The position numbers and the translations under genes are program-made. A stretch of DNA of 64,000 bases from Dromaius novaehollandiae (taxonomy: Eukaryota > Chordata > Aves > Casuariiformes > Dromaiidae), in the NCBI RefSeq assembly GCF_036370855.1, contig NC_088099.1:150865517-150929516 (forward strand), in the 5' to 3' direction. The notes under the pieces were generated by a model. That model was not told the origin of the DNA and did no database searches. It saw only the letters and a program-made list of their open reading frames with translations. The number at the start of each line of letters is the position of its first letter. Positions within the stretch are counted from its first letter, which is position 1. Shown here one piece after another: positions 37,601 to 50,200 of the stretch.

Positions 37601-39631
37601 TGCTTGAAGTAGAAGTGACTGGATGTCAACACTGACTGCAGTAATATAACTATTTATGTATTTATTTTGTAGGTAACTTAACTTCCTCTGCAACATTTAG
37701 TTTAAAAGTAATGTCTGAATGGTAGCAATATTGAAGTCCATGTCTGTATTCCCATTTAATGACTTTGATGCAACAGGCTGGGTTCTTATTGCATTTTTGC
37801 TTGGAGCTGCACACAACACATGACATAAGGGACAGGGCTATAGTGTCTGGCTTTTGTAGCTACACTGTTGCTGGTGTGAAATTCTTAGATGTTGCAGACT
37901 TCATTGTTAGTAAATTGTGCAGTTGAGAACAGCTACGTATTTTTAAAACACACTTTGGATGAAATTTGTGCAAGTCCTCCCTGGGTCAGAGTTAAAGATA
38001 TAGCAAAACAGCTGCAATGTATTGTGAAAAACTGCATGAAGCTCCTGTGGAATTGAATGGCACAAGTCAAATGAGATAGCTCCTACTAGCTTCACTTCGG
38101 GGAAAAAAATTATCTAATTTATCTAATTATCAGACTGAAAGACTGATCCTACTTCAGAAGCTGCTGTTGTAGCCCCCATACTGCACAGTGCCTGCTGGGA
38201 TCGGTCACTCGGCCCTTGTGAGGAGACAAACATTTCTAGATGGTCTTTTAAAAAGCCGTTATGCAAAAAGCAGATCTGAGCTTCATCACTGTGGAAAAAA
38301 CATACTATTTCAAGAGTGCACAAAGCTAAATCTGTATTTTAACAATGCTGTATATGCCTATTTGTTTCTCAACTGCTCTACTGCTGTGTGTATATAGTGT
38401 GTATTGTGCATTATGTGTTACAAATAGCAGTGAAATTCCAAATTGATCTTTTAGTATTTAGTTGTCTCTTCTTGAGACAGAATGGTTTATTTGATGTTTT
38501 GCTGTATTCCATAAGGGGTTATTTTTTCCTAATTCTTTCATTACTAGTGGGACACAGTGATACAGTGAACACAAGTGAATTGGTTCAGCCTAAGTGATTG
38601 GGACTGCAGAAAAAGCTGAATTCTGGAAATTTGAACTCACACAAACTGTTGAAGAACAGATGATTTAGAAGGATTCTATTTTTTTCCTATCCAGAGTAAT
38701 TCTGATCTCCTTCTGTCACTGCAAATGGCTTACAAAGTTGTTCATTAATATGTTTGTGAAATCATTCAGTGCTGATTCAGAAAAAATGTATGTCTGATTA
38801 ATCTACTCCTTCTTACAAGGAAAAAGCAATTTTTGTCCAAAAGAAACATTTTGTAATTCTTTGATGCGTGCCACTGTAGAGATTAATTTGTGGTGGATTT
38901 TTGTTGCTACTCTAATAAAATGTCAAGCAAGATAATTATATTGCAACTTTCATTTTTTTAACAGGCACTTGAACAGATAAGTTTTGTTTGCTTTGCTGTC
39001 CTTTGTAATGGAAAGATAATGTAACAACATCCTTTTCTATCTGTAGGAGAATGAGCACTCTGTAAAAAAAGCAAGCTTTGTTCCCTGAAGGAACAGTGGT
39101 CTGCCTGTAGTCTAGTGGCTACAACACTTAAATGAGAAGGGATTCATGTGAAACCTTGTCCCTGCTATAAGGATTGTTTATGCACTTTGTATTAGAGAGC
39201 ATTAAATGAAAAAAGGATAAGAAATAAACTTAGCAGCAGAGGCAGAGATCAGAAGCCACTTCGCTCCACATCACCTGCTTAACTGTCTCCCCTACTCACT
39301 GGGTGAGCCTTGTTTGCTTTTCTTTTTGCATCAGTCGCTTGCACTTGGACCCAGCCTCAGGAAGACCGGTGGAAATACTCAGTCTGCTCTGATTTTCCTC
39401 CACTTAGTGCATAGGAAACTCACTCTCCTGGGCAGGATGAGATTCACACGGGCTGAGTTGCCCACAGACCGAGCTAAGGCCAAATGCAGTTCTGCCACTT
39501 CCAGGATAAACACTCAGTCACTAGTACCAAGCGTGGATGGCTCCTACCGGAGCTTGCTGACATTTGTGAATCCGGGGTGTTGGGAACCTGATCTTTCTCA
39601 TACACTGCGCAAGAAACCTGGTGCCCAACTC
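34613..39631. other. Intergenic stretch downstream of TRHR
   Basis: No gene recognised. GC-richer sequence runs from about 35430 to 36450 and includes the dense CpG cluster at 36166-36272. The rest is AT-rich. Open frames here, up to 115 codons (37046-37393), show no family motifs. Extended TRHR 3' UTR could lie in the first part. Confidence 0.55.
36166..36272. other. Dense CpG cluster
   Basis: About 14 CpG dinucleotides in roughly 105 bases, including CCCGCGCGCC. The surrounding kilobase has raised GC, and DNA farther out is AT-rich and CpG-poor. It looks like a small CpG island, about 2.8 kb after the TRHR stop. No coding exon is recognised next to it. A promoter for an unannotated noncoding transcript, or an enhancer, is possible. 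Confidence 0.5.
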
Positions 39632-39890
39632 TGTACACATGGGGAGGAATAACCCCATGCACCAGCAGAGGCTGGGGGCCAATCAGCTGGACAGCAGCTC
39701 TGCAGAGAAGGCCCGAGGGGTCCTGGTGGACACGTTGACCATGAGCCGCAATGCATCCTCGTGGCAAAGAAGGCCGACAGTATCCTGGGCTGCACTGGGC
39801 AGAGCATTGCCAGTAGGTCAAGCAAGGTGATCTCTCCCCACTGCTCAGCTCCAGTAAGACACATTTGGAGGGCTGTGTCCACACCTTTGT
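39632..39890 (+). mobile_element. CR1 LINE internal fragment, truncated at both ends
   Basis: Starting at GGGGAGGAATAACCCCATGC, it matches the same region of CR1 pol as 31998-32250: GGCTGGGGGC, CAGCTCTGCAGAGAAGG, TCCTGGGCTGCACTG and GGAGGGCTGTGTCCA follow in order. It stops before the conserved 3' tail. Missing the 3' end is unusual for CR1 and indicates a later deletion or rearrangement. The pol frame is disrupted. Confidence 0.88.
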
Positions 39891-41568
39891 GAGCCATCTC
39901 CTCAGCTCAAGCTCCAGTTGCTATTCAGCCAGACACTTGAAAGCTCTGTTGGATGTCCAGATCTGAGGTTAAAAAAATAACCCTGGTCCTTTTGATAACA
40001 TATATACAACTCACCTTCGTGCTATCAAGTACAAGCCCACAATTTCCTTATCCTAATTTCCTGCCATATGGTATCCCGGGTCCTTTCTCTACCCTCTGTA
40101 ATTAGGAATTAACCTGAAAGAAAGTGTATTTCCCTTCCCAGTAGCCCCTTGTGGTGCTAATCAGTTGACATCTTTTCAGTACTATGAAAAGGATTTACAG
40201 GTCCACTGAAATTTAAAGCCTCCTATTTATATTAATAAAATGTAAATGTACATTTTTGAGTAGGAAAGGAAACTTCAAAATAGAACTCCTGGATGAGGTC
40301 TCACATTCTCTCACTCATGCATGACCTTTGGAAAATATCCTTATATCTCCGCTTTTTTTGCAAGATGAACATTACATATAAGTATCTCCTAGATGTAATA
40401 TGTAGATGAATTCATGAATGCATTAGGAATATCTGCTTTAATTACAAAGCTTTATTTCATGCCCTGAAAATAAATAAAGCAAACCTTGCTAAAGGTAGCT
40501 TTTGGCAAACAGGCATGAAATACAACTTTAACAGTCACTTCTACCCCATCAGACAGAATCTCTTTCTAAAAGTAAACTTCTAGAAGATTGTACTATCTGG
40601 AAGCACAGCTGTTCCACTGAAACAATACTAACAGAGCAGTGATTAGAAATAATCAGCAAATGGAAAGTTTTGCTCTTCTGTGCTTTGTTTCCGTCTAATG
40701 GAATGCACCAGCCTGGACAGTGGTACCCGCTAGTACCAAACAAGTCAAGAGAGTTTTAGTTGAATGATTTGTGTGGCTCATTTTATGTGTGATAACCTTT
40801 CCACACGAACAAATTTTCTTGATGATCACAGAACTGAGAAATGAGTGTCCTCATAAAATGGTAATGTTGCTCTAATTTACATGATACTGGGGATTTTTTG
40901 TGACATTTACTGCACCTACGCTTTTATTGCTTATATGAAGTATGTACAGAGCTAAGCAGGGAAGAAAAAGGCATTTGATACACTTTCAGATTGGTATGGA
41001 AGGCATGATGGTCTGTACAATTTCAGAAGATTCAAGTTCCAATTTATTGTCACTTTTTGGCATAAATTTATGGAATATTTTTCTGAGAGGTGCCCACATC
41101 TTCAGTTTTATTCCAGTATTAGATGTTGTCAGAACTTTGCATAAGAGGGAAATATCACAATATTCAACAACATAGCTTGTTGTTTGTATGCTACCATGTC
41201 AGAAGAACAAGCTTACACATTTCTGAGACATCTAGGAAGTCATTGAGACAGACTCCAGATAAATGAATAGCTCCTGAGAGGGAAGCTTTTCTTATAAGAA
41301 AACAAGCACTTGCAAAGATAAGGAACTTGTGAAGCACTGTCTGAATGTAGTGTATTTAGTGCCAGTGTGCCGGTATGAAGTGCTGTAGGGAAAATGGGAA
41401 TGACAGCATACCCACCCTTGTCAGACTGTGGCTGTAGAAGTCCATTAATCTGAAGCTGCAGCTGTTTGTACAGATGTGAAAAGGATAAAAATAACAGCAC
41501 TGAAGACTGTGAGACTGGTAGTGTAGCTTTTCAATGTTCTGAAATAGAAAATGCTGCTACCAAGAATT

Positions 41569-41627
41569 ATTTGCATTCATAAGCAATTTTCTCTTTTCAA
41601 ATCTGCAATTATTGTACTTATTTGCAT
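41569..41627 (+). promoter_or_regulatory. Pair of octamer motifs
   Basis: Two exact ATTTGCAT octamers, the binding sequence of POU-domain factors, lie at 41569-41576 and 41620-41627, 51 bases apart and in the same orientation. TRHR is expressed in pituitary and brain, where POU factors act, but a link is speculative. The motif can occur by chance in AT-rich DNA. Confidence 0.3.
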
Positions 41628-43712
41628 GAATGTGGTTTTTTTCCAGCAGGGTATAAAACACTCAATTTAAAGCTAGTATTCAAGGAATAACAAGAAACTG
41701 AATCCCTGCTTGAAATGTTTTATAACAGTTGGATAAATCTCCTGAGGGGTGATCAGACCTTAACAGCAGTCAGTGAGTGGCCAGCCAGCCAGCAGGATGT
41801 TGTCATGACTTAATAAACGCATATGAAGTAGAGGACTGGACCACTACAAAAAGAAAAAAGAAACAAACAAACAAAGCAAACAAGGCAGCTCTAAGTCAAG
41901 GGATGTGCCTATAGAAACTGCCTGCTGGCCATATGCCTGTATTATTCATATGATGAGTCCGATCCAAAGAATAAATGGAGCTTGTGGACTGCACACTGGA
42001 TGAAAGTGCAGCAAGCTGGAGAGACTTCAGTAAACGAATCCAGCAAAAATATTCATTTCAAGAAAGTAGTACAAGTGCAAAAATGTAGCTTCAGGTCAGA
42101 AGATCCATCACGGAAGAAAAAACTTGAATAGCCCTGTCACCAAGACATATCTCATCAAATACTTTGTTGAAAGAAAAACCCACATACAACAGTAACCCCT
42201 GTCCAAACAGATCAGAAATAAATTTTTAATATATCTCTATATACTATAAGCAAGTTCTTCAGATACCACAAGGTCATTGACATGAATTTCTCAAATAATG
42301 TCATGAAAAGGCAGAGAAATGTGTTTTAAAGAACAGTCAGTGAACATGGGTGTACTCATAGAGGACAGAGGGATGTGCGAATTGCAAATCTACTCCAGCC
42401 AAAAGCAGACAGTGACTAAGAGTGCAGCGAGAAAGATTGCTTCAGTGAAGGTATGTGTGGAGCCAGTAGAGGAGACCCACCATGTAGCTTGAAATACTAA
42501 TCTCAAGTGGCATTTTTCTGATAAAATTTTGAAATTCACAGCACAGGCCTAGACTTTCATTATCTGTGGAGAAGAGCAGCTGTTCTAACAAAGTGACTCA
42601 CTTTAACCAAAGATAGAGGTCTAAAATAGACCAGATAACTTTCAAACTACCATTGCCTACTTTTCTGTATTGACCATAAAGATGAATCAAATCCTTAATG
42701 CATTACCTGTGCTCTGAATTGCTTGTGGAACATTTTAAAACAGATGCTTTTGCTTAATAATGCCTAACAGACAAAGAATCTCTTTTGACAAGAAAAGATG
42801 TAAAGGTTTAGTGCTATAGTACAAAAAGTAGATCTAGCACCAGATGAGATGGTGTCATCATTCAGTAGGTGGTTGCACTGCCAAGCTCCTAGGCAGTGAG
42901 TCTGTTGTAGATGAACAAGGTCTATGCAGAGATGCATCTCCAGAGAAATTTGCTTCTTTTAGTACAGCCAGTAACTGAAATTTCCGACATTGATTCATTG
43001 GATAGAAACAATATCTAGGGCATATACTTCCCAAGGAGTGACTACCAGATAGAAGCTACATTTTGTGTTGGTTGTATTTAAAACAGCTGATCAAGGGAAT
43101 ACAACCTCCCAGGAAAACACGCAGAGACCCGTGCAGAGTCACAGCCGTATGGGGCCCTGGCTGAACACAGTGCAGCCCCTCGGGGAGCCACGTCCCGCAG
43201 CTTCAACATGCCATGACCAGCAGCAGGAACCCCTGTGTGTGCCTCAGTCCTTATTTCTAGCTACCTTGTTACTTCTGTAACTGCTTGATCATTAATATTT
43301 AAGGCCCTTGAAACTCAGAATTAGGTATATGCCCATGCACACACAAAATATCTCGATCATAACCTCTTCTTCATTGTTCTGTGTTACTGTTTGCGTTCTT
43401 GAAAAATGAATAATTAAATGATGAATAATTGAATACCATTGCTACTTTCATCATTAAGGAATTCAAAGTATGTTACAAATTCCTCACAGAAAAATAAAAT
43501 AAAATAACAATCCAATGAAAGTTATATACTAGATACTATTATAACGTCATTGGACTTAATGCTGAGAGCTAGTTTATTTTGGAGCTGACTGTTCTAGCTG
43601 TTCTAAAATCTGCTTGACCATTTGGTGTGCTTTGGGTATTGATATGGTCCATGGCAGTGCAAGGTAGTGTTAATGGCTCATATTTCAAACCATTGGAGGT
43701 AGAAAATCTTAA

Positions 43713-43757
43713 AATATAGAAATTTAGAAATATAGAAATATATAGAAATATAGAAAA
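43713..43757. repeat. Imperfect TATAGAAA tandem repeat
   Basis: Five or so degenerate units of the type AAATATAG / AAATTTAG in 45 bases. Confidence 0.88.
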
Positions 43758-44167
43758 ATTCTGTGGAAAATAAGAATTGTTTCTCTTAAAGTTTGGTAGT
43801 GTTCTTGTACGCATTGCTAAGGAGCAATATTACTGTTTTTGCATTTAACTTATCTCTTGCATGCATCCTCTTCCCTCTGGAAAGGGAAAATTTAGAACAG
43901 CATGTAAAAATCAAGGTGTAATTCTAAGCAGAATAAGGGGTCAAATTTATATTTCTCTGAAAACTCCCTTTTGCTTAATTGTTAAATTTATTGAATATTC
44001 TAAAATCCACTAAAATACCTGAATATCCTTACTATTTGAAGCACTTCACACTGGTTCAGGATAAGGTATATAGTCAAACTTGGGACCATTTAAATGAAAG
44101 AGATAGATAGTCTCAATTCCATACAAGTCCTTCCATCTAATAACTTCTGAAGCTTGAAATCTTTTAT

Positions 44168-44170
<3 letters not shown>

Positions 44171-44202
<32 letters not shown>
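44171..44202. repeat. Uninterrupted run of 32 T
   Basis: A homopolymer of 32 T. No retroposed gene copy is visible on its 3' side on the plus strand, so it is not clearly a poly-A tail of a minus-strand retrocopy. Confidence 0.97.
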
Positions 44203-44204
<2 letters not shown>

Positions 44205-47200
44205 GTATGCAGGGATATAAAAATGTCCAGATTATCTAATCTGATTGACATTGATTTCATACTTCTTTGGTGGGAAAAAAAACCCATAGATGAAAATTGT
44301 GTTCATCAAACAATCTTTCTATTGATCGGTGTCAGTCCAATGCCTAAGATATGCCAGGGTGAAGATGGCCATCCTTTGACGCACATATAGACAGATTTGT
44401 GAAAGAGTCTGTCAAGGATCACTTCTATATTGTGCAAATAGCTTCTAAAAAACAACGACTTGATAGTCCCTTCAAAGGGAAGTTGGCCTGGAAACAGTAA
44501 CAAGGAAAATAATTATGGAAGTAAGATGGTGGAGAAACTGGATATACAAGTTTTCTACCATAAAATTTAAATCGCTGTAGCAAACACATAATAAAACCTT
44601 AAGTTTTCTGAACCATAGGTTATATATCTATGAGTTCATACAGTGTCAACCTCCAAACATTTCAAACACTACACAATAATGGTATCTCTGGCCCAGTTAT
44701 CCCACTGTTTTGCGCTTCGTAATGGATAGATTTGGCTCTGCAGAAAAAAATGTGGTTGGGTCTCCCTTTCAAGGTCCACTTTCTCACTCAGTCTTTGAAG
44801 ATCTGCTTAGTCCCATTCCTGCAGCTGTCCTCTGCTTTATTCTCACTCAGCACGTCACTCCCCCATATCATCAGCCTACGTAGCATCCCATCCTTCACCG
44901 CTTGTGTCTTGCATCTTTTCATCTTCATCCTTCTCATATCTATTTCATATCTACTTCCATGGCAATGCCATGCCAGATGGACAACCATAGTGAATTTTTT
45001 TATACTGTCTAACTAGCACATTTTTTAAAAAGGAACAAGGAAACTCCACCACCATGTCAAAATATTGGGTTGAGGTTATGTAATAGACACCATAGATGTA
45101 TTTTCTCTCATGTTTCTGAACAAAAAAAAAAAAAGAATTAAGATATATCAATAAGAATTTTTATTTTAAAAAGCTTTTTGAATAAGCCATTAAGCCATCT
45201 AAATTTCCATCTACTGAATCATAAATACCTAACACTCATTATGAGTTCATTTATTTTTCTGTCATAGAAAATGGGACTTTAAGTATGTCAGTACTTTAGG
45301 TTGACAGTGAAGGATTTAGAATATTTGAGTAACTGGAAACCAATGTAGGGAGTCTTTTAATGCCTTTCTCTAAGAGTATCGTAAAGAAGCTTTTACAAAT
45401 TTCAGACATTCACTTTGGTTTCTGAATACAGATCTGCCATGCATTCTTCCCTTTTGCCAGCTTTCACCATCTGCTAAACTGATCTCTTGGTTTTTCTGAT
45501 TTTCTGAAAGAATAGAATTGCACCATGTGTTCCTAGTCTCCTCCTCCATCCCAGGTGTGACTGGCTCAAACTGAGGTCCCCATGTTTGGAGCCATTTGAA
45601 TATGGATTTAAAGGACAAAAATTCTCTAAATTTACTTGCTGCAAAGCTATGATCTGAGTCTTTGAAAGCTATGGAAATCCCTATTTTATTAATTGTTTGT
45701 GTTAATGAGAGTCCACTTTTCCTGATAGAGAAGCTGAACAGAGCCAGACTACCCAGCAAGTGCCTTCTGGAGTTTAGTCTGCTCTTACCACTTTACCTAG
45801 CTTCTCGCTGCATTTGCCTTCCTCTGAAGTACTGCTACTGGGTGCACCTGTGCTCTGTTGGGTAAATGACGTACTACACTATTGGGTGCATGGCTGATTT
45901 TCAGTCAATCTTTCTGAACACAGATAGCACTCCACCTTTTCTCTCTTATGCAATATTTCTAGTTTGTGTATAAAGCAGAGCAGTCTGAATGTGCCATACC
46001 AGAATTTGGTTGCAAACGCTGAGCCAGCAAAGTAAACATCCAGGGAACAAAAGAGTATCCAAACCAACTTCACAAAAATGTTCACTTTTGCATTAGTATG
46101 GGCTGCTTTGGGGGAGTTTTCACCAGGAATGTGTCACCAAGAACATGTTCTGCCAGCGCAGAAGCAGCCCATGTGCTTCTGTCTGCTGTCCCTGCTCAGT
46201 CACTCTGGCCAGGGGCAGAGGTGGAGCAGGAGGCTGTGGGGCAATTGCTGGGAGGAGGGAAAGCACTGCTGCAGATCCAGAAAGAGAGGTGACTTTTAGA
46301 GCAGATCCTGTACCATAGGTGCTGGAGGAAGGAGTGCTATAAGGAGAGTGAACTGGAGGAATGGACCAAGGAGAAGAAAATTCAAAGGCAAGGCAGCCTT
46401 CAGAGCTATGCCTGGGGTGGAGGTAGAGGATAGGGCCTGGGAGACAAGGGATTATCTATATAGTAAACTAAGTGACAGAATGAGGCACTGTAACTCAACT
46501 ATTTACATTATTAAATCGTTAGAGCTGTTGGGATTGCCAGCACAATCCCAAATCATCCCTTGGTGAAGCTCAAGAGTTAGCCTGGGCAGGACTGTTCCAA
46601 TAGATACTCTGAGCGTGCCCATGCTGTTTGAGAGGATATACAGGACACGAGCTATTCAAGACCAGTTGGCCTTAATGCCAGCACATTAGTAGTATAAACA
46701 CAGCCAAAGGAGGACTGGAGAGGAGACAGGGAGTGCTATCTTCTGCAAGGGGTGGAGTATTGGTAGGAGAGAGATGGCGACATTCCTCCAAAAGCTCCAT
46801 TAATCCTCCCCAGCTCCTTTACTTCATCTCTTCCCACAACTGCCTGCCTGGAGCCCACTCTCCTAGTCTTTCTGATGCACAAATGTGCTATTTTGGAAAT
46901 AAACTTGATGCAACAAATGCTTCTGATGCCCTTGTCTTGATTAGTTCTGCCATAGATTTCTTACTTGCCTTGGGAAAACCTCTTAAACTCTGTCTCAGAT
47001 TGCCTGAAGGAAAACTGGGGTTAATACTTAGCTTGCAGGGTTTGTGGTACATTTATGAAAAACATATCAGAACATTCAGTGTATCCATTTTTTTTCCATA
47101 GATTTTCTCCTTTTTTGTACAAATAGGTCATAATCTGGTTCTGCAGAAAGTCACAAAGCAGAAAATATAAATGATGCTATTTCTTCTTTTTATTTGCTTG

Positions 47201-50200
47201 TTGATTTCTTTGTTTCTGGTACATGTCTGCTGCTCTGCTGGAAATGGTCTGCTTTAGAAAAATGCTGTAGGAAGGAACATCTGGGAGGACATCAGTACAA
47301 ATGAAGACAACTTAAGAATATCAACAGCAATTAGCTTCACTCACACTCACCAAATCTACTCTGAAAACAAAAGAATGTATGACGAGAAGCACTTAAATTC
47401 TCTCAGTTAAAACATGAACAGTACTTCAAAAAAAAAAGGTGAAGTTTTAGGTGCCAACTCTTATCAAAATACTGTTGGCTGTTCTCTTTGACTTCATTTG
47501 TATTTGTAAAGTGCATTTTAGTTTGTTTATAATGTAATTTTAAAAGTCAATTAATACAAATGCTATTACAATTTTTAAATGATTCATGAGCTGGAGAAAC
47601 AGAACTTCAAGCTCATTCAGAGACAGCACTTACAAACAGCAGAAGACATACACTAATTCAAAAGTGGTGAATCATTAGACATTTGTAATTTAGATACAAG
47701 CATAATAAAAAAACAGAAAAAAAGAAAATAGAAAGAAATGTCATTCTTTTGGTACTAAATCCAAACATACTCGTCTTGGCTAGTTTATGTCCAGTGTAAG
47801 TTAACATGTTTTCTTTTGAAAGACATTGACAGCAAGAAACTAAATGAGAACTCTTATCCAGACCTTATTCTGATTCAGTCTGATGACTGATAATAATTCA
47901 ACAGCTGTTACAAGAAACAGAAATTTTAAAAAAAAATTCCTTCTTCTGGGCCAGCATCTGCTATCCACAGAGTTTTTGAGCAATTATCTACATCAAGAAC
48001 ATTTGCACAGAAATGTTATTAGGCTTTTAGAGTATCCCCATTATAAGTCCCTATACCAAAGGCTCAATTTCCAGTGAGAAACCTGGAAACAAACAAATCC
48101 TTCTCAAGACTGGAGAGAAGACTGGAGGGAAAGAACAAGAGCACATTTAATTCTCAGACACACAATTAGCTGTTGAGTGGCACAAACAAACCAAAAATCA
48201 TTTAGCAATTCAGTCTAAAGGAAATGAAATATTACCTTTTTTGGAGAGGAACTGTTAAAATATCACAAAGACATTTACATGTAAAGAAAGGGGAGAAACA
48301 GAAGATGTGCACTTAGTCTCAGTTTGGGTAGAACTACAGAAAAATTCCACCTATGAAAAAGGAAGCACAGGGTATGAAAAATGTTTTATTTTATGATATA
48401 CTTCTCTGATAATCATACCTGTTAATTAACAAGGATGTAATAACTTACCTGACAAATACAATTCATTCACATCAAAATGAACAGAGAGTGAATAACAGAA
48501 ATGTTTGGGAAATTTCTCTTCTAATATTAAAATGAAGACAAGAAAAAATCTTTTTGATTTGTAGCTTGTTTAGAAGTTTGTTTTATGAACCAGCTACATT
48601 GAAAATTTAAGCTGTTTTGATTGAACAAGTTGGTCAAATCATACTGAATCTTTCTGCATCAGTGAAAGACAATTTCTAGGTAGGTGTTCAGGAAAATTAA
48701 TGGCTAATAGCAAAAACAGCAAAATTGGATTAAATCTGAAAGTGTGATAAGTAGCCCAATTGGGAGCTAATTTCTGTTGTACTGACCTTCAAGGAGACCA
48801 AATCAACCTGAAAAAAATTGAAAATTATTTTTTTTTCTTACCAAATGTTCTCAGGATCCCCATCTAAAGAAATACATCAGCCTACTGTCTAATAAGAATT
48901 TAAATATTAGAGAAATAAAGATGGAAATTTGTTTCCCTTAACACAGGCTTTCCTGAAAGTTATCATGAGATTTTTCTTTTTTTTAACTTCTGCATATACA
49001 GGTATTGGGTACCAGGTAATGCAATAATCTCTACTGTCAGAGTATCTTGATGTATCATTTAGCCAGTCTGATGGCCTGGAATGGTTCAGTTCACACGTAC
49101 AGCCATTTCCCACTCCTAGATACAGGAGCATAAATGAAAAAAAAAATCTTTCTAGTTTCTAGAAGTCCCAGATTTTCAGAAACTTCCAGAACTTTCTTTC
49201 CTGTTTACAGTTATGCCACAATTACTGTGAATATGTATCACAAGAATTTGTATATTGGAAAACACAGCACTTCTTTCTCCATTCCCCAGAAAGGACAAAG
49301 CCCCCATCCCAAAGTCCATTTAAGATTAATGAAAATAGATTTTAAAAGTCAAAGAAAATACACAGTTAAATAACAGATAAAAATCAAATTATTGCCCTTT
49401 TTAAGGAAAAGGCACTTGAAACTTAGGTCTTTCATCCACAGGTATGACTGGCTAGCCCAGTGCAACACTAGGGCAGTGAGGGGAAGGTAAAATACTAGGG
49501 AACAAAGAATAAACCAGGAGACACCGACGGTAGAGATGGGATAGAGATACATAACATGCAAACCACAGGGAATCAGCATGAAGTCTGCCTTTCACAGCAA
49601 GCTCATGAGGGAATCTGAACCTTGGCTTGTGCTGCAATCATGGCAAGCAGGTTCATCATTCCACAAACTTAGTTTATTCCTTTGGATAATGGTCATGAAT
49701 TCAGCACACTTTAACCTAGATCTCACTGACTCAGCACAGCAATCATTAAGTTTGTGCACCTTTGGAGGCCGTTTCCCTGCATGCTTCAACCCAGCAAAGC
49801 CATCAATACCTAAGACGCACTGCGTCAAATCAACTTGGCCGTCACCAGTGGGCTCCTGTGGTGACCGGGCAGATACGTCACTGACACGTGGGTACTCATT
49901 GGTCCCTGCTGAGGGTGCCCAGCTCTCTGCCCAGGCTCCTGTCTGGGAAATGAGTGCTCAGCAGGTGTCCAGAGCAGCACGTTAGTGATGCGCAGAGCGG
50001 TGGCCACAAGCAGGCTCCCCAAGTCCTCAAGATCCTTCAGCCATGTGTGCCTCCCACCCTGTCTCAGCCTTCCCTCTTGAAATAAATGCACTTACGCTCA
50101 CCATTGAATAGCTTTTCCAAAGGCAATGAGGTGAAATAATACAACACAAAACACTCTGCAGAAATACACTAGAGCAATGCTGACCTATGTAGGTTAAATC

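Noticed and set aside
39474..39897. Minus-strand frames of 99 and 136 codons
   Set aside because: They are antisense shadows of the plus-strand CR1 fragment.
45370..45759. 129-codon minus-strand open frame
   Set aside because: No domain or splice context recognised.
49578..49985. 135-codon plus-strand open frame
   Set aside because: No family resemblance; overlapping frames on the other strand are equally open because of the GC-richer patch.
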